A DNA stretch of 64,000 nt from Plectosphaerella cucumerina. Taxonomy: Eukaryota > Ascomycota > Sordariomycetes > Glomerellales > Plectosphaerellaceae. The notes under the pieces were generated by a model. That model worked only from the letters and a program-made list of their open reading frames with translations. It did no database searches and was not told the origin of the DNA. Position numbers and translations under genes: made by a program. The stretch's first letter is position 1, and every line of letters begins with the position of its first letter. Where the stretch lies: NCBI GenBank assembly GCA_020746995.1, contig JAGPXD010000004.1, positions 992,001 through 1,056,000 on the forward strand, written 5' to 3'. Shown here one piece after another: positions 41,121-52,282 of the stretch.

Positions 41121-41571
41121 ACGAATTCTATCCGATACGACGACGATTTCCTTCCCTTTGTACTTCAACTGCATGGCTGCGGGGGTTCTGCGAATCGCAC
41201 GATCATACAGGGTTGGGTGGAGGCACGATATCCGGCTGCCGGGAAAGAGTAGCTTATCACGCCGTTGATGAAAAAAGCGCTCTAAATGGAGTTCACTGGG
41301 TCAACCTGAAAAAAGAATCACCGAGTTTGGCAGACGTCCATGCCCCGTGCGGCCGAGTGATGGCGACCCCGTGTGGTCTGATGAGGCCATGCCGATCAAT
41401 TCAACTGAGTACTTGGGACTGTGGCTTCGCATTTCACATGCGTGCCCCGCCGCGGCGTGACCCCTCGCCCGCCGGTACTACCCCTCCCATCTGTAAACGT
41501 GAATCCCCCTGTGACGCCGTGATGATGCAACTAGTCCTTGCCCGTCCTCCTCTGCATGCCGCAGTGTTCAT
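41121..41571. other. Convergent intergenic region
   Basis: A 451-nt gap between the P1 stop and the facing UBX-protein stop; expected to hold both 3' UTRs. No gene seen. Confidence 0.5.
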
Positions 41572-42635
41572 CTACTTGACGATGACGGCACAGCTTGGCA
41601 CCATGCCGGCCTCCTTGAGCGTCTTGCTGAAGTCTACATCTCCCTGGAAGGCCTTCTTCGGGAACGTCGTCTCGAAGCGAGTGACCTCGATGCTGTGCTC
41701 GGACTGGAGGGCCTGGGCGACCTCGAACAGTGTCGTGTCGGCGGGGAACGTCTTCATGATGTTGCCACCAGACGTCTGCAGTCGGAGACGAGCCTCGGCG
41801 TGATTCGCCGTCATCTTGGGGAGGGACGGTGCGGCGACAGGACCGGGTGCCGGGGCCCTGCCCTCTCTGGCGGCCTTTGCCTCCTCAGCCTTGCGGCGCC
41901 TGTCCTCCTTGTCGGCCTCGATCTTCGCCTTGATGCGCCTCTTGGCCTCTTGGTCGTCGAGCTTCTCCTGGCGCTTCTTGGCGGCCTCCTTGATCTGCTC
42001 CTTGCGCTGCAGCTCCTCCTTGACGTCTTGGGACTCCCTGGTGGCCTTTTGGCGGATCTTCTCATTGAGCTTATTCTCCTCCTTGTCCTTGAGGGCTTGG
42101 TTGGCGCGCTTCTGCTGGAGCTTCTCGCGAAGCATCTCGAGCTTCTCCTTCTTCTCCTGCTCCGTCAGGGGAGCAATCTCCTCGGTCGACTCGGAAAAGT
42201 CGGTGTGGTCTCTGTGATGGACGGTCAGGTTAGCTATTGCCAGGCAGGGGAAGGCATGGGCAGCTTGCGCCTGGGGACGTACGTCTTGGAGGCATGGTAG
42301 GAGGCGAGGTCCTGGTTGCGGAACAGCTTGCCACAGTCGTTGCAGACAAGCGACTTGGCGACGCCAGACTCCAGGGCATCAATATTCGCCTTGACGGCAT
42401 CAATATCGTCGTCTTCAGCCTCGTCCTCGGCGGCCTTGGCGGTAAGCTCCTCCAGCGGCTTGTCCTGGTTCACCTCGAGCCACTCCAGAGCACCCTGCAC
42501 TGGATTCAGTCAGTTTGGGAGGCATAGCGCGTCATGGGAAGGCGCCTTACGGCCACCGGACTTCTTGACGGCAAGCTCGGCGCGGGCCTTCTCGAAGCCC
42601 ATGTCGAGCAGTGCAGCTAGATCGGACTGCGTCAT
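41572..42635 (-). CDS. UBA/zinc-finger/UBX-domain Cdc48 cofactor
   Basis: A UBA-UBX adaptor of the UBXN1/SAKS1 type, expected to link ubiquitinated clients to the Cdc48/p97 ATPase. Three exons (42635-42551, 42499-42283, 42211-41572) give 313 residues. The UBA domain (DLAALLDMGFEKARAELAVK and, across the first splice, LQGALEWLEVN) fills residues 1-40. A C2H2-like finger follows (CNDCGKLFRNQDLASYHASK, the second His after the splice). A long charged coiled coil comes next (REKLQQKRANQALKDKEENK onwards). The UBX domain occupies about the last 80 residues (ARLRLQTSGGNIMKTFPADT, FETTFPKKAF, LKEAGMVPSCAVIVK). The first acceptor must be AATCCAG rather than the nearer GTGCAG to keep frame, which restores the UBA helix. 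Confidence 0.9.
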
Positions 42636-43585
42636 GTTTGCGGTTTGTTGATTGTGTGGTGGTGTAGGGTGTGCTGTGGCGGGGTAGCTGGGAGGGACAG
42701 TTCGAGGTTGTAAAGGTAAGGGTACCTTGAGTGAGGTGGCGGTTTGGCTGGAGCTTTCTGGGGTAGGCAAGTTACATGGAAGGATACAAACGGTGATGCA
42801 GCTTTTTGCGGGTCAGATGAATGCAAATCAAACAATATCGTTCTGTAGTAGCCCAGGCTTCCTGAATCGTTGTCAAGTCGCCGCTCAATCACGGCGCAGC
42901 CACTTGAGTTCCATTAACTTCCATGCTGGTTACCTAACAATGCGTCGTGCGAACGCGGGCGGATAAGCTTCATGTACCCTCACGTCATCGCCGTTCAAAG
43001 GCCAAAACGGCAGCCGGGAGCCCTCACTGTTCCAGGTAATGGCCTCGCCGGGAAGGGCCTCGGCAGGAGGCCTGGACTTGCCTGATAGGCACCTTCACTG
43101 TAAGGCTCGCCTGTGACTTGACTTTCACCCCGCCCGGCTCGCCGTCCGAAACCAAACAACGGTGCTTTCGTGGGACAACAGGCAGGCCGGGCCCGCCCCT
43201 CAGTGTTCACCCCAGCTCGGTCGCTAACCCGAATCGAGCTCAGTTAGCATTACGTCGTCGGGAAACCACACGGACGGTTGAAACACCAGGGAAGGTGTGT
43301 CCTCGCCCGCCCAGCTGCCCTGGTTCTTTGATCACATTCACACCACTACATCACCACCGCCGCGCACGATTTCCAGACCTCCTCCGACGCCACGCTACCG
43401 CCTCTTGCCTCCACCTTCTTCCACCCGAACAACCTGCGCCAACACTTTCGATTCACCACTTATTTTCCTTTCGCAATCGCTTCGGCACGAACCTTCCAGC
43501 TGCACCACAACAATAGCCCCTTAACCTACCCGACCGATTGCACCCTCATTCAAGGAACCCAAACAGCCACCACCGATCGATCACC
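42636..43585. other. Shared divergent promoter region (UBX / VAP)
   Basis: A 950-nt region between divergent starts. The last 250 nt is rich in CACC and CCTC, typical leader sequence of the VAP gene. No other gene. Confidence 0.5.
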
Positions 43586-44756
43586 ATGTCTGTCGATATC
43601 GAACCATCGGAGCTGAGCTTCCAGCGTGCGTCTCCATGCCCCCGTCGCTTGTCCGACATCACAAACTCACACGCGCCCAGAGCCCTTCACTGTCGAGATC
43701 TCTCGTACCCTGAAGATCAAGAACCCCAACTCCACTCCCCTTGCTTTCAAGGTACGTCCCGGTCGCGCGCATGATGCAACGATGCGGCCCGAACTGACAA
43801 CCTCTGCAGGTCAAGACCACCGCTCCTAAGCAGTACGATCGAACCTCGAAGAGCCTCCCCGCCAGACACGATCGCTAACCCAACCCCGCAGATACTGTGT
43901 GCGCCCCAACTCCGGTCGCGTTGAGCCTGGTCAGGATGTCGAGGTCACGGGTACGCAGAGAGAAGCCACATTATGGGAAGGAATATGGCTAACACCCCTA
44001 CAGTCCTCCTGCAGGCCATGAAGCAGGAGCCCGCTCCTGGCACCAAGTGCCGCGACAAGTTCCTCGTTCAGTCTGCGCCCATCACCGGCGACAAGGAGTT
44101 TGTCAGCATCGCCAACATTGTAAGACCCAAGGCCTAGCGACCGAAACGTGAGGGAATCGCCCACTGACCCTGGCTTCTTCACAGCTCGACTCGACCGACA
44201 AGTCCACAATTCAGGAGAGGAAGATCCGGGTCACTTGGATCACCGACAGCCAGCCTCCCGCTCCCGTTGCCGCCACTCCGAGCCGCCACTCTGCTGTCAC
44301 CGACCTGACCGTACGCTTTATTCTCCGAACATAATGCATTTCAAGCTTGCTGACGATTTCTAGGCGGATACCCCCGACGTCAGCCGTACCTTCTCCTCCC
44401 CCGGCCAGGATACCGTCTCCAACTCAAGCCCGCCCCCGTACTCCACCAACGGCGCCAGTCGGGACGATTCCTCCGATCACGACCAGTCCACCGTCTCCGC
44501 AGCCACGTCGGCCGTCACGCAAGCGGCTCAGCTGACGTACGAGGAGATCAAGGCGAAGCTGGCGCAGGCGGAAGCCAAGGTTCTCGCGCTGCAGGAGAAC
44601 AGTGGTCTGCGCCAGAGGGTCAAGGCCGAGACCGAGAAGCTCCCCTCGTCGCAAGAGGCCGCCCATGCCGTGAGGCAGTCGGTCGAGGGCGTCTCGGTCC
44701 AGATCGTTGCGCTCCTCTGCTTCCTCAGCTTCCTGCTCGCCTACTTCTTCTTCTAA
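43586..44756 (+). CDS. SCS2: ER membrane VAMP-associated protein (VAP/Scs2)
   Basis: A tail-anchored ER protein of the VAP family that binds FFAT-motif proteins and tethers the ER to other membranes. Seven exons (43586-43625, 43681-43751, 43810-43832, 43892-43950, 44004-44119, 44185-44310, 44364-44756) give 275 residues; exon 3 is only 23 nt. The MSP domain fills about residues 1-125: MSVDIEPSELSFQ, then PFTVEISRTLKIKNPNSTPL, FKVKTTAPKQYCVRPNSGRV and KCRDKFLVQSAPI, which includes the basic FFAT-binding face. A Ser/Pro/Asp-rich linker leads to a coiled coil (LTYEEIKAKLAQAEAKVLAL) and a C-terminal membrane anchor (VQIVALLCFLSFLLAYFFF). It is the most intron-dense gene in the window for its size. 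Confidence 0.94.
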
Positions 44757-45271
44757 TCAGCACGCCGGCTAAGGCTTGGAATTGGAACGACCACTTTATG
44801 AAAGGCCTCGCAAACCGACAGCAAGAGACGAGCTGTTGAGGGTTTGAATAATACGACGACACCTGGGAGTCGGCAAAGCGGACTTCCCACGCAAACCCCG
44901 AGGGGCGATGGAGGCGGATGCACTACCTGCTCATGGCACACACGCCAGTACGGGAGCGGCGCAAAAGAGCGCTCAACTGTGACGATGGAGCGGAGGAACG
45001 GCGAGAAGCGAACGACGGCAGCGGCCCGAGGACATCCCAGGGCTGGATTCTGTACGACTAAATTCCCTTGCGTTATTAAATAGGCGACTCTAAAGCAGTG
45101 GCTTTCATGATGCTTTTCGTACACGAGACTTTTCTCTACTTTCGTCATACTGTTCATTCAAGCAAAAACAAGACAAAAAAAGCAAAAACAAATTATGTCG
45201 AAGCCCCAGGCTCCTCGAAGGACGTCTATGTGCTATGTGCAACCGAGTCAAACCAGGGTCTTTTTCTTGGT
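44757..45271. other. Convergent intergenic region
   Basis: A 515-nt region between the VAP stop and the facing desaturase stop. The right end contains A-rich runs (CAAAAACAAGAC and similar) that on the minus strand may belong to a 3' UTR. No gene. Confidence 0.5.
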
Positions 45272-46492
45272 TCATGCCTCGATCTCCTCCTTGGTCCACT
45301 TCGAGCCGCCGCCGACCATGCGGCCGCCCTGCTGCCTCTTGACGCGGCAGTTGATGCCGACGTTCTCGTCAAAGATGAAGCGCCAGATGGCGTAGACCCA
45401 GCTCTCGTGCCTGGGGAGGTCTTCGTAGAACTCGCTGGCAATGTCGCGCAGCTTGTGCAGCCTGGTCCAGGGGACGGCAGGGAAGTCGTGGTGCTCGTTG
45501 TGCAGGCCGACGTTGTAGGTGAGGAAGTTGAGGGGTCCGTAGTAGGAGAAGGTCTCTGGGATCTCGAGCTTGTTGTCAATGTTCTTCTGCTCGGGGGTGA
45601 CGGTCTCGTAGACGTAGTGCTCTGCGATGAAGTGGCCGGCCAGGGGGTGGAGGGAGCCGGCGAGGAAGGAGGAGAGGAGGAAGTAGAGGACGGCGTTGGG
45701 GCCGGCGAGGCGGACGAGGGCGTAGTCGAAGGAGAGCTGGACGAGGATGTTGAGGTAGTGGACCCAGGTGAGGGGGATGCGGAAGATGGCCATGGGGCGG
45801 ACGGCGTAGAAGAAGATCTGGAAGGTGCAGAAGAAGGACTTTCCGAGGATGGAGTTGAGGAAGACGGCCTCGAGGGCGGTGGGGAGGTCGGTGTCGAGAC
45901 CGTCGACGCCGAGAGACTTGTGGTGGGTGAGGTGGTAGGGGCGGAAGGAGGCGGAGTAGGGGACGCCGATGGGAAGGTTGGCGAAGATGGCGAGGAGGCG
46001 GTTGGCGAGGGGGGAGCGGAAGGCGAGGTTGTGGGAGATTTCGTGGATGGCGAGGAAGAGGTTCTGGTTGGCGGTGGCGCCGAAGACGTAGGCGACGGCC
46101 CAGAACTTCCAGTCGAAGAAGGACGTGTTGCGCAGGGAGCAGGCGAGGAAGACCTGGAGGGAGACGACGCCGAGGACGACCCATTTGGTCAGGGGCTCGG
46201 GGCCGCAGAGCTTGGTGACCTGGAGGGGGTACGTTAGACTTGGTGGACATGGAAGGGGAGGGGAGGGGGGGTTGCAAACCTCGGGATGGGCCCTGATGAT
46301 GGCGAGACGCCGGCTGCGGTGCGGCTCCTCGGTGTAGGTCCAGAAGAACTCCTTGTGCTTGACCTCGAGGGGATCGCGCTCCTCGTCGGGAGGCAGTTGG
46401 ATGTCATCGGTGCTGGGTCTGGTAGGTGCAGGCGCCGTAGGCTTAAGGGCCTTGCGCTTGACAGGCTTGAGGACTGTCGCGGAGGAAGACAT
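45272..46492 (-). CDS. Sphingolipid delta-4 desaturase (Des1-type)
   Basis: An ER membrane enzyme that introduces the delta-4 double bond into dihydroceramide, the first committed step to glucosylceramides in filamentous fungi. Two exons (46492-46280, 46219-45272) give 386 residues. The N-terminal lipid-desaturase domain contains EEPHRSRRLAIIRAHPE and KLCGPEPLTKWV. The three histidine boxes are HEISH (residues 130-134), HLTHH (167-171) and HNEHH (311-315), followed by DFPAVPWTRLHKLRDIASEF, diagnostic of this family. At least four hydrophobic segments lie between them. The 60-nt intron is a multiple of three without an in-frame stop, so its retention would insert 20 residues. A TATA box sits about 120 nt upstream. 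Confidence 0.95.
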   Translation of the reverse strand: MSSSATVLKPVKRKALKPTAPAPTRPSTDDIQLPPDEERDPLEVKHKEFFWTYTEEPHRSRRLAIIRAHPEVCNPPSPPLPCPPSLTYPLQVTKLCGPEPLTKWVVLGVVSLQVFLACSLRNTSFFDWKFWAVAYVFGATANQNLFLAIHEISHNLAFRSPLANRLLAIFANLPIGVPYSASFRPYHLTHHKSLGVDGLDTDLPTALEAVFLNSILGKSFFCTFQIFFYAVRPMAIFRIPLTWVHYLNILVQLSFDYALVRLAGPNAVLYFLLSSFLAGSLHPLAGHFIAEHYVYETVTPEQKNIDNKLEIPETFSYYGPLNFLTYNVGLHNEHHDFPAVPWTRLHKLRDIASEFYEDLPRHESWVYAIWRFIFDENVGINCRVKRQQGGRMVGGGSKWTKEEIEA

Positions 46493-46610
46493 GGTGTCTG
46501 TCGCGGGGTTGTGTCTGCTGGTGGCGAAAGGAGCGTATGAAGTGGGAGATCGTTGAGAAACGGATTCAGGGGGGAAAGGAATCGGAGTCCCGGCTACGTT
46601 CGCATTGGTG

Positions 46611-46618
46611 TATATATA
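46611..46618 (-). promoter_or_regulatory. TATA box of the sphingolipid desaturase gene
   Basis: A clean TATATATA run lies 119 nt upstream of the desaturase ATG at 46492, in the expected position for a core promoter with an 80-90 nt leader. Confidence 0.55.
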
Positions 46619-48361
46619 GGGGTCGGAGAGGCGAGATATCGAGTTGACCCCGTGTTTTTTGAACGAGAGGATGGGAAACCAGGTGTTTCGAGCTGGCCGG
46701 GGAGCGGTTCAGTCGGGAATCATGCGGTCGGGAGGTGCAATGGTCTGATAGGGGGCGCGGGCGGTGAAGTTCCAGGTCCTGTCCGACGTGGGGCACTGGG
46801 ATATTCGTGGCCGCTGCTTTAGTGGAGGATCTGACGCGCAGAGGCTTCACTGGAAGTTCGCGACGCGGCGTTCTTGCCACTGAGGAATTGGGAGGGACGG
46901 GATTGGCAGTGGTGGCGCAGCACAGGGGCTTCGGAGTGGCAGTTGCCTCGAACGTTCCTGACAGCAGCACGGTTCACCTCTTCCCTACCTGCTCGGATTT
47001 CCCCTCGATGCATTCCGAGTCTACTCCATCTCAAGACTGGACAATTGCTCAGACTTCAAGTGGTGGAAACTTATGAAAACTTCTTCTACCCATTGACCCA
47101 GCCACCCTCGCATCGAACCCGAGCCCATCGCGTCCCCCTCCGCAAATACGATGCGCCCCAGATTAAGATGAGCCCTCCCTCTCGCTTCTAAAGCGGCGGA
47201 TGCCCATCTCAATCCCCCCTCGCCCTCGCCCCCCATCTGATCGAAGCTCTCCATCAAGTCGGTGCGCTGCCGCGTGGAGCCAGCGAATCCGCCACCCGTT
47301 GAACCCCTAAAACAGCAGGTCGCGGCACCCAATCACCGCCCTCGCGCGACGCACGGCCGTCCAGGGGTAAAAAAAAGTTCAGGAACCAACTCGCGACGAA
47401 CACATGCTTCTGTCTGTTGCCTTGTTATCCTCCGAGTCCAGTCTGCGGGTGACACGCCGCGAGGCAGCGCGTGTGGGAGATACAGCGTCTGGCGTCCCAC
47501 GGACGAGAATGTTCGCGTTTTCGTCGCTAAGGCGCGGCCAATGGGATATGCGAGGCGGCTTCGAGGGGTGATGGCAGGTGATCAGGTTTGTGCGCCCGAT
47601 GATGGGTGATGACCATGATGCGAGGGGCTTGATGTGGTGAAGGTGGTGGTTGCGGTGCTGCTGGCGGGATCGCACGGGCAGGGGGCGCACGAGGCCATCG
47701 ACGTGGCTTGGGTCGGGGATATAGGGGATCGGAGGTGCATGGCACGAGGGGTGACGTTGTCAGCAGCGATCCGTCGGCCAGCAGAAGTGCAGATGGTTGC
47801 CGACGGCTGAGTCGATAGTCAGGGGCAGAAGGGCCTTGTGGGAGTGGCCTCGTGGGACGCGGGCTGACGTCGCCGAGGAGGGTCGCACAACGTCGGGCAT
47901 CCGTTTGGCTGGCAGCATGGCAGGCTGCCTTGGCTGGCCGAGATGCCGGATCCTCGAGGAGGGGAGCGGTACCTGACTGTCACCATCACAGCCTTGGCAG
48001 TGAACATCGTGAGACGTGTTACAAAGCCCGCCGCCAACACCATGCGACTTGACGCCGGCAGAACCTCAACCAAGCACATACGACCATAGCCACTAGAGAA
48101 CACGGGATCCCGTCCGCTCTCCCATAGTTAAACTAGTGAGCGCCGGATCAGTAGTTGGGTCGGTGACGACCAGCGAATCCCCGGTGTTGTATGTTTTTTG
48201 GCCTTTTGATACTTGGTCTGACCTTGGCTGTCCGACGTAAGTCTAAGCAGGAGAGTGGCGGGTGTTGTGCTCCGGCTCCTGGCTGGTAAACGATAACAGC
48301 CAGGAGGGGGATCCTCGGAGAGCTTCGTGTTTGTGCCGAGCCTTTAAGCACAGGGCAAGTT

Positions 48362-48443
48362 CGTTATACGTCAAGGTCCGTCACTGGCAGGGACAAATGA
48401 CGGTTCCTGTGCGGGCTGAGACACTGGGGAGCCCTTGCAGGAG
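48362..48443 (+). repeat. Diverged direct repeat, copy A
   Basis: Aligns by eye with 50067-50153 in the same orientation. Shared blocks include ACTGGCAG, CGGGCTGAG and GCCCTTGCAGGAG; most differences are transitions. The two copies lie on either side of the CE12 esterase gene. It may be the relic of a duplicated or transposed element. Confidence 0.55.
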
Positions 48444-48665
48444 GGGTATCGAGGAAATGCCCTTCAGACGCAGTGTTGGCCCGAACTCAAAGATTGCCGG
48501 CCGGAGTCGTCGCTTCTGTTACGAGTTGGGCCCAAGAAACTGCAGCTCATGTTCTGTGTTTATGTGTATATGTCCTGCATAGCTATGTACTGATGCCAGG
48601 AATGTCCCCACAGACATCAAAAATTTCAATATGTACAATTTGTCGAGACGACATTAACTACCAGT

Positions 48666-49464
48666 TTAAGCAACAACCCCCTGGGCGATCTTCTGGGTCA
48701 GGGCGGCGTTGGCAGTGATGTAGTTGGAGAACTGAGGCTTCCAGCCGATGAGAAGGTCAGCGACCATACGACCAAAGACGGTACGGCCGCGGTCGTTCAG
48801 ATGGGTGTTGTCGCCGCTGGCAAAGTTGTACAGCGCGGCGTTGGTCGCTCCAATGGCCTGGATGTACGTCTTGGACGCGAGGTTGAGATCGAGCAGCTGG
48901 GCACCAACCGCGGTGGCGGCCTTCTTGGCGGCGGCGGACACGTCGGCGAGGCTGTCGCTCAACTTTCCGTTGGAGAAGGAGCGGCGGGTGAGAGAAGTGA
49001 GGATGACGGGGGTTGCGCCGGCGGCCTTGACTTGGTTGGCCATGTCTTGGAGGTTGGACTGGAACTTGGCAATGCTGACGCCGGATGTCGATTTCTGCAA
49101 CAGACGTCAGCACGAGTTTTAAGGGCGAGAGAGAAGAAAGTCTTATTCCTACCTGATCGTTATGGCCAAACTGGATCGTCACGTAGCAGTCGTATTTGGC
49201 CTTGTTTGTCTTGACCAGGTTGAGCACCGTCGCCCAGTCGCCATCGGACACGAATGTTGCCGTGGTCGCGCCGCTGTGGCCCTTGTTCAGGCCGAGAGCT
49301 CCATTGCGCACGAGGGCGACGAAACCATCACCCCAGCCCTTGTTGACGGACACGGATGAATCGCCTGTGAGGATGAAAGCGGGAGGCTTGGCTTGTCGGT
49401 CCACGAGGGGCGCGGCCAGCGCTGCCAGGGGTGCGATCAGGCTAGTGAAAAGAGAGAACCTCAT
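48666..49464 (-). CDS. Secreted SGNH hydrolase, CE12 rhamnogalacturonan acetylesterase type
   Basis: A secreted carbohydrate esterase of the GDSL/SGNH superfamily, closest to CE12 enzymes that remove acetyl groups from pectin rhamnogalacturonan. Two exons (49464-49153, 49094-48666) give 246 residues. A signal peptide (MRFSLFTSLIAPLAALAAP) precedes the domain. Block I is LTGDSSVSVNKGWGDGF, with the nucleophilic Ser in GDS; the oxyanion residues are in KGHSGATTATF and in FGHNDQ. The catalytic Asp/His pair is in SGDNTHLND. ATPVILTSLTRRSFSNGK is also typical of CE12. The 58-nt intron follows GHNDQ exactly. It is flanked by large gene-poor stretches and by a diverged direct repeat, unlike the compact arrangement elsewhere. 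Confidence 0.92.
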
Positions 49465-52282
49465 GATGTTGTTGTATGAGTGGTGTTGAGCGAAATAGAT
49501 TAGATAGTCGACGTCCACCGACCAGAGCGAGAGACTGAATTGAACTTCAATTGAAAATGGTAAAGAACGAATGCCAAGAAACGGGATGCGATTACATCTG
49601 AATTGAGCGGAGGTACCTAGCTTTAAAGAGCCATGAAGGCACACGGGGCCGATATGGCTTCATCCTATGCTTGTGCCATGTAAATGGCCTCCAAACAAGC
49701 CATGACCATGGAGCATACCCCGGCGTTTACGGCAGCAGCGTCAATTAGGCCACACAAGACCGAAAGGTGTGAGAACACTCGGGGGAACAGCCCTGTTGGG
49801 CGGAGGGGATGGACTGAAATCTCGGGTTCCCGGCATAAGTAATATAGACAGATGAAAAGGGGGAGATCGCGGGGCAGCGTCGGAGTCATGAGACGAGGCA
49901 CGGTTGATTGGAGGAATGAACAGGGAGGGACTCCGAGGGAGACAGATGGTGGCCCGTGCTGGTGGGATTAAGTTGCGGGCTTCAAGTTAGCCACTTCTGC
50001 TTCTGCTTCCGTTCTTGACCTTATTCTTCCGATTATGGAAGAAGGCTTCAGGTGTCGCGAGAAGACCGTCATATGTCAAGATCGGCTACTGGCAGCGACA
50101 AGAGATCGCCCCTGGGCGGGCTGAGGCGCGGGGGGCGATCGCCCTTGCAGGAGCATCCAATCTGTGTCTATCAGACGAACCGGGAGGGGACGATCAAATG
50201 GACATCAGTGCCTTGACTGTCTGACACACACTTCCAGGTTCCATGCCAACCTGATCTACAGCCTTAACTGACTGAAGGTCAGCTGCCTGTGGCAGTTGAT
50301 CAACTGAAGATCTCTGATCTGGCAGTGCGTGGGTCGGTTTGACGGACTGAGCCCCGACAGCACTGAGGGACACCCCATCACGTCGTGTACAAGTAGTTGA
50401 TGGTCTGAGACTGTGGGAGAGACGTTGTTATCTGTTAAGCGTCCGTTGGCTGCTGATGTTCTGTCTAAGAGTACCATTGTCGACACGCCACCAGGGATGG
50501 CGGTCGGACATGGTGTTTCCCCTTTTTGCCAGAGCAGATAGAGCTATCTGCGCATGACACAGCTGGCGTTGAAGATGTCTCTGGCGGCGCGGTCCTCGTG
50601 AGATGTCTCGTCGGGCCACTCGCGCCACTAGAGGGATTGCGTGTGAGATGGCCCAGTGGTGCAATAGGCGGTGCCAAGCCGCGGACCACCTGACGAGGGG
50701 CCGCCTCAGTGTGGCCAGCACTTGGCCTCTCACCGCTGGGATGAGGCCAGAGGAACGCGCCTCGGGAGAAAAATACCGCACTGGTGTAGTTTGGGTGGCG
50801 ATTGGGGCAGCAAAGAAGCAGCGCCAGCGGAGGAGGTTGGTGTCCTGCGTCGCCGATGTTTGAAGCGGTGAAGCTTGACGATGCACCCAGCGAACCACTG
50901 CGAGGGACTGTCACATGCATGAGCAGGGATGCGACAACCCTTCCCGCCGGCTAGCGAGGCCTGGACTGGCTTGTGGTGTGGTGGTCCTCTGCCCTCTACT
51001 GGGCCAGTGTCGAGGGGGGGCACGCGACCTGGAGGCTCAAGCCTTCTGAAGCCTCTTGCTTGGTCTGGGTGATTGGCGCCATTTGCATTCCTGATCGTGG
51101 TGCCCTTTCCAAGCACTTGGTCGATCTGCCTGAAGTCTTGTCAGCGGGGAAGAAGACGACTCTGGGGACAGGGGATGAAAAAAAGTTGTCGTGTCCACGC
51201 CTGACAGGGTCTGCAGTGTCGTTCTCCGATCACATCCTGGTCTTCTGCCAGGGGTCTGCAGCAAGGGGTGCCTGTCGTTTTCTCCCAGAGCCTGAAGAGC
51301 CTGAACAGAAACAGAGTGGCTCCAGTGCTTGGTGCAAGGTGAAGCCACACGTGAAGATAACGTCTCGCGATAAGCCACTGGCAGCGCCAACTGGACGGCA
51401 GGAAGTGGCAGCCAGCGACGGGCCAGGCTGGAAGTCACTCGAAAATCTCCCACGGGCAGAGACAGAAGGCAGGCAGGCGTTCCGACTGGCCACCCTCCAT
51501 CTCATCCCGTCCGTCACGGTCCTACCACCGCTCAACCGGTCTCAGGCTAGCACCTATCATCTCCTCCTCCTACCGCCCCAAACCTGCCAGCGACTCCCTG
51601 AGCACGCGCCGTGCCGTCATAAGGCGTTTACCTCCTTACCTAAGTATCTTAACGTACCTACGCCAGAGTTAAAGCAACCAGCCTACCTTTGGGCCAAATC
51701 ATCAACAGAGTCAAGTCAACGCCCTCGTTTCGGCCACCCAAACGCCCTCTCTCTCCTTCTTACACCCAAGCAGCCAGCAGATGACCCTTTTGTCTGCTAC
51801 TTTACACGCGTCCACACCCCCGGCGACCATCGGGCTGCACCCCACGCACCCTTGAACCACAAGCGACAGCTCACCAACGCACGAACACACATCCACACAT
51901 CCACATCCACCCGAGCGACGCACGGTACCGGCAAACACCACCCGCGACCCGAACTCGCACCCGCACCGCACTGCACCGAAGAGAAACCCTTGCGCGAGCT
52001 GCAGCAGACGTCCGACCGACCGTCCGACCTCTGAACTCCGACCGCCGCCTTGACCGATTCTTCTCCCGACCGCTCCTGTCCTTGCCTGCCCCTCCGCCGT
52101 TCGTGCCTCGACCAAAAAAAGAGACAAAGGCACCCGTCCCCCCCCTCACGGCCTTCCCTTCTTCTCTCTCTTTCGACGGCAGCGTCCCAAGAGGCACTCC
52201 TCTGCCTCTTTCTTCCCTCCTCCCCTTCCCCCCTCTCCACCCCTCCGGTCGGCGCGGCTCCCAAAGCCAGCTCGTCGCGCCG
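49465..52282. other. 2.8-kb gene-free region (CE12 esterase / ICE2)
   Basis: A long divergent gap. It contains repeat copy B (50067-50153) and a perfect 14-bp palindrome, CAGTTGATCAACTG, at 50293-50306. From about 51.5 kb onward it is C-rich, leader-like sequence before ICE2. The longest open frame (50973-52034) has protein-unlike composition and no recognisable motif. Confidence 0.5.
50067..50153 (+). repeat. Diverged direct repeat, copy B
   Basis: Same-orientation partner of 48362-48443, roughly three quarters identical by eye over about 80 nt, with a short insertion (GGGCGATC) relative to copy A. Confidence 0.55.

Larger units (their letters stand above)
46493..48665. other. Intergenic region upstream of the desaturase gene
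   Basis: About 2.2 kb. The first 300 nt carry the desaturase promoter with a TATA box. A diverged repeat copy lies at 48362-48443. The remainder has no protein-like reading frame on either strand and no RNA gene that I can recognise. Confidence 0.5.

Noticed and set aside
45098..46237. 379-codon plus-strand open frame opposite the desaturase gene
   Set aside because: It is the antisense shadow of a GC-rich coding exon: Val/Glu/Gly/Asp-dominated composition with no motif, while the minus strand carries a complete desaturase.
50973..52034. 353-codon plus-strand frame upstream of ICE2
   Set aside because: Its composition is that of translated leader or promoter sequence, it has no motif and no splice-linked continuation, and it stays open mainly because the sequence is C-rich.
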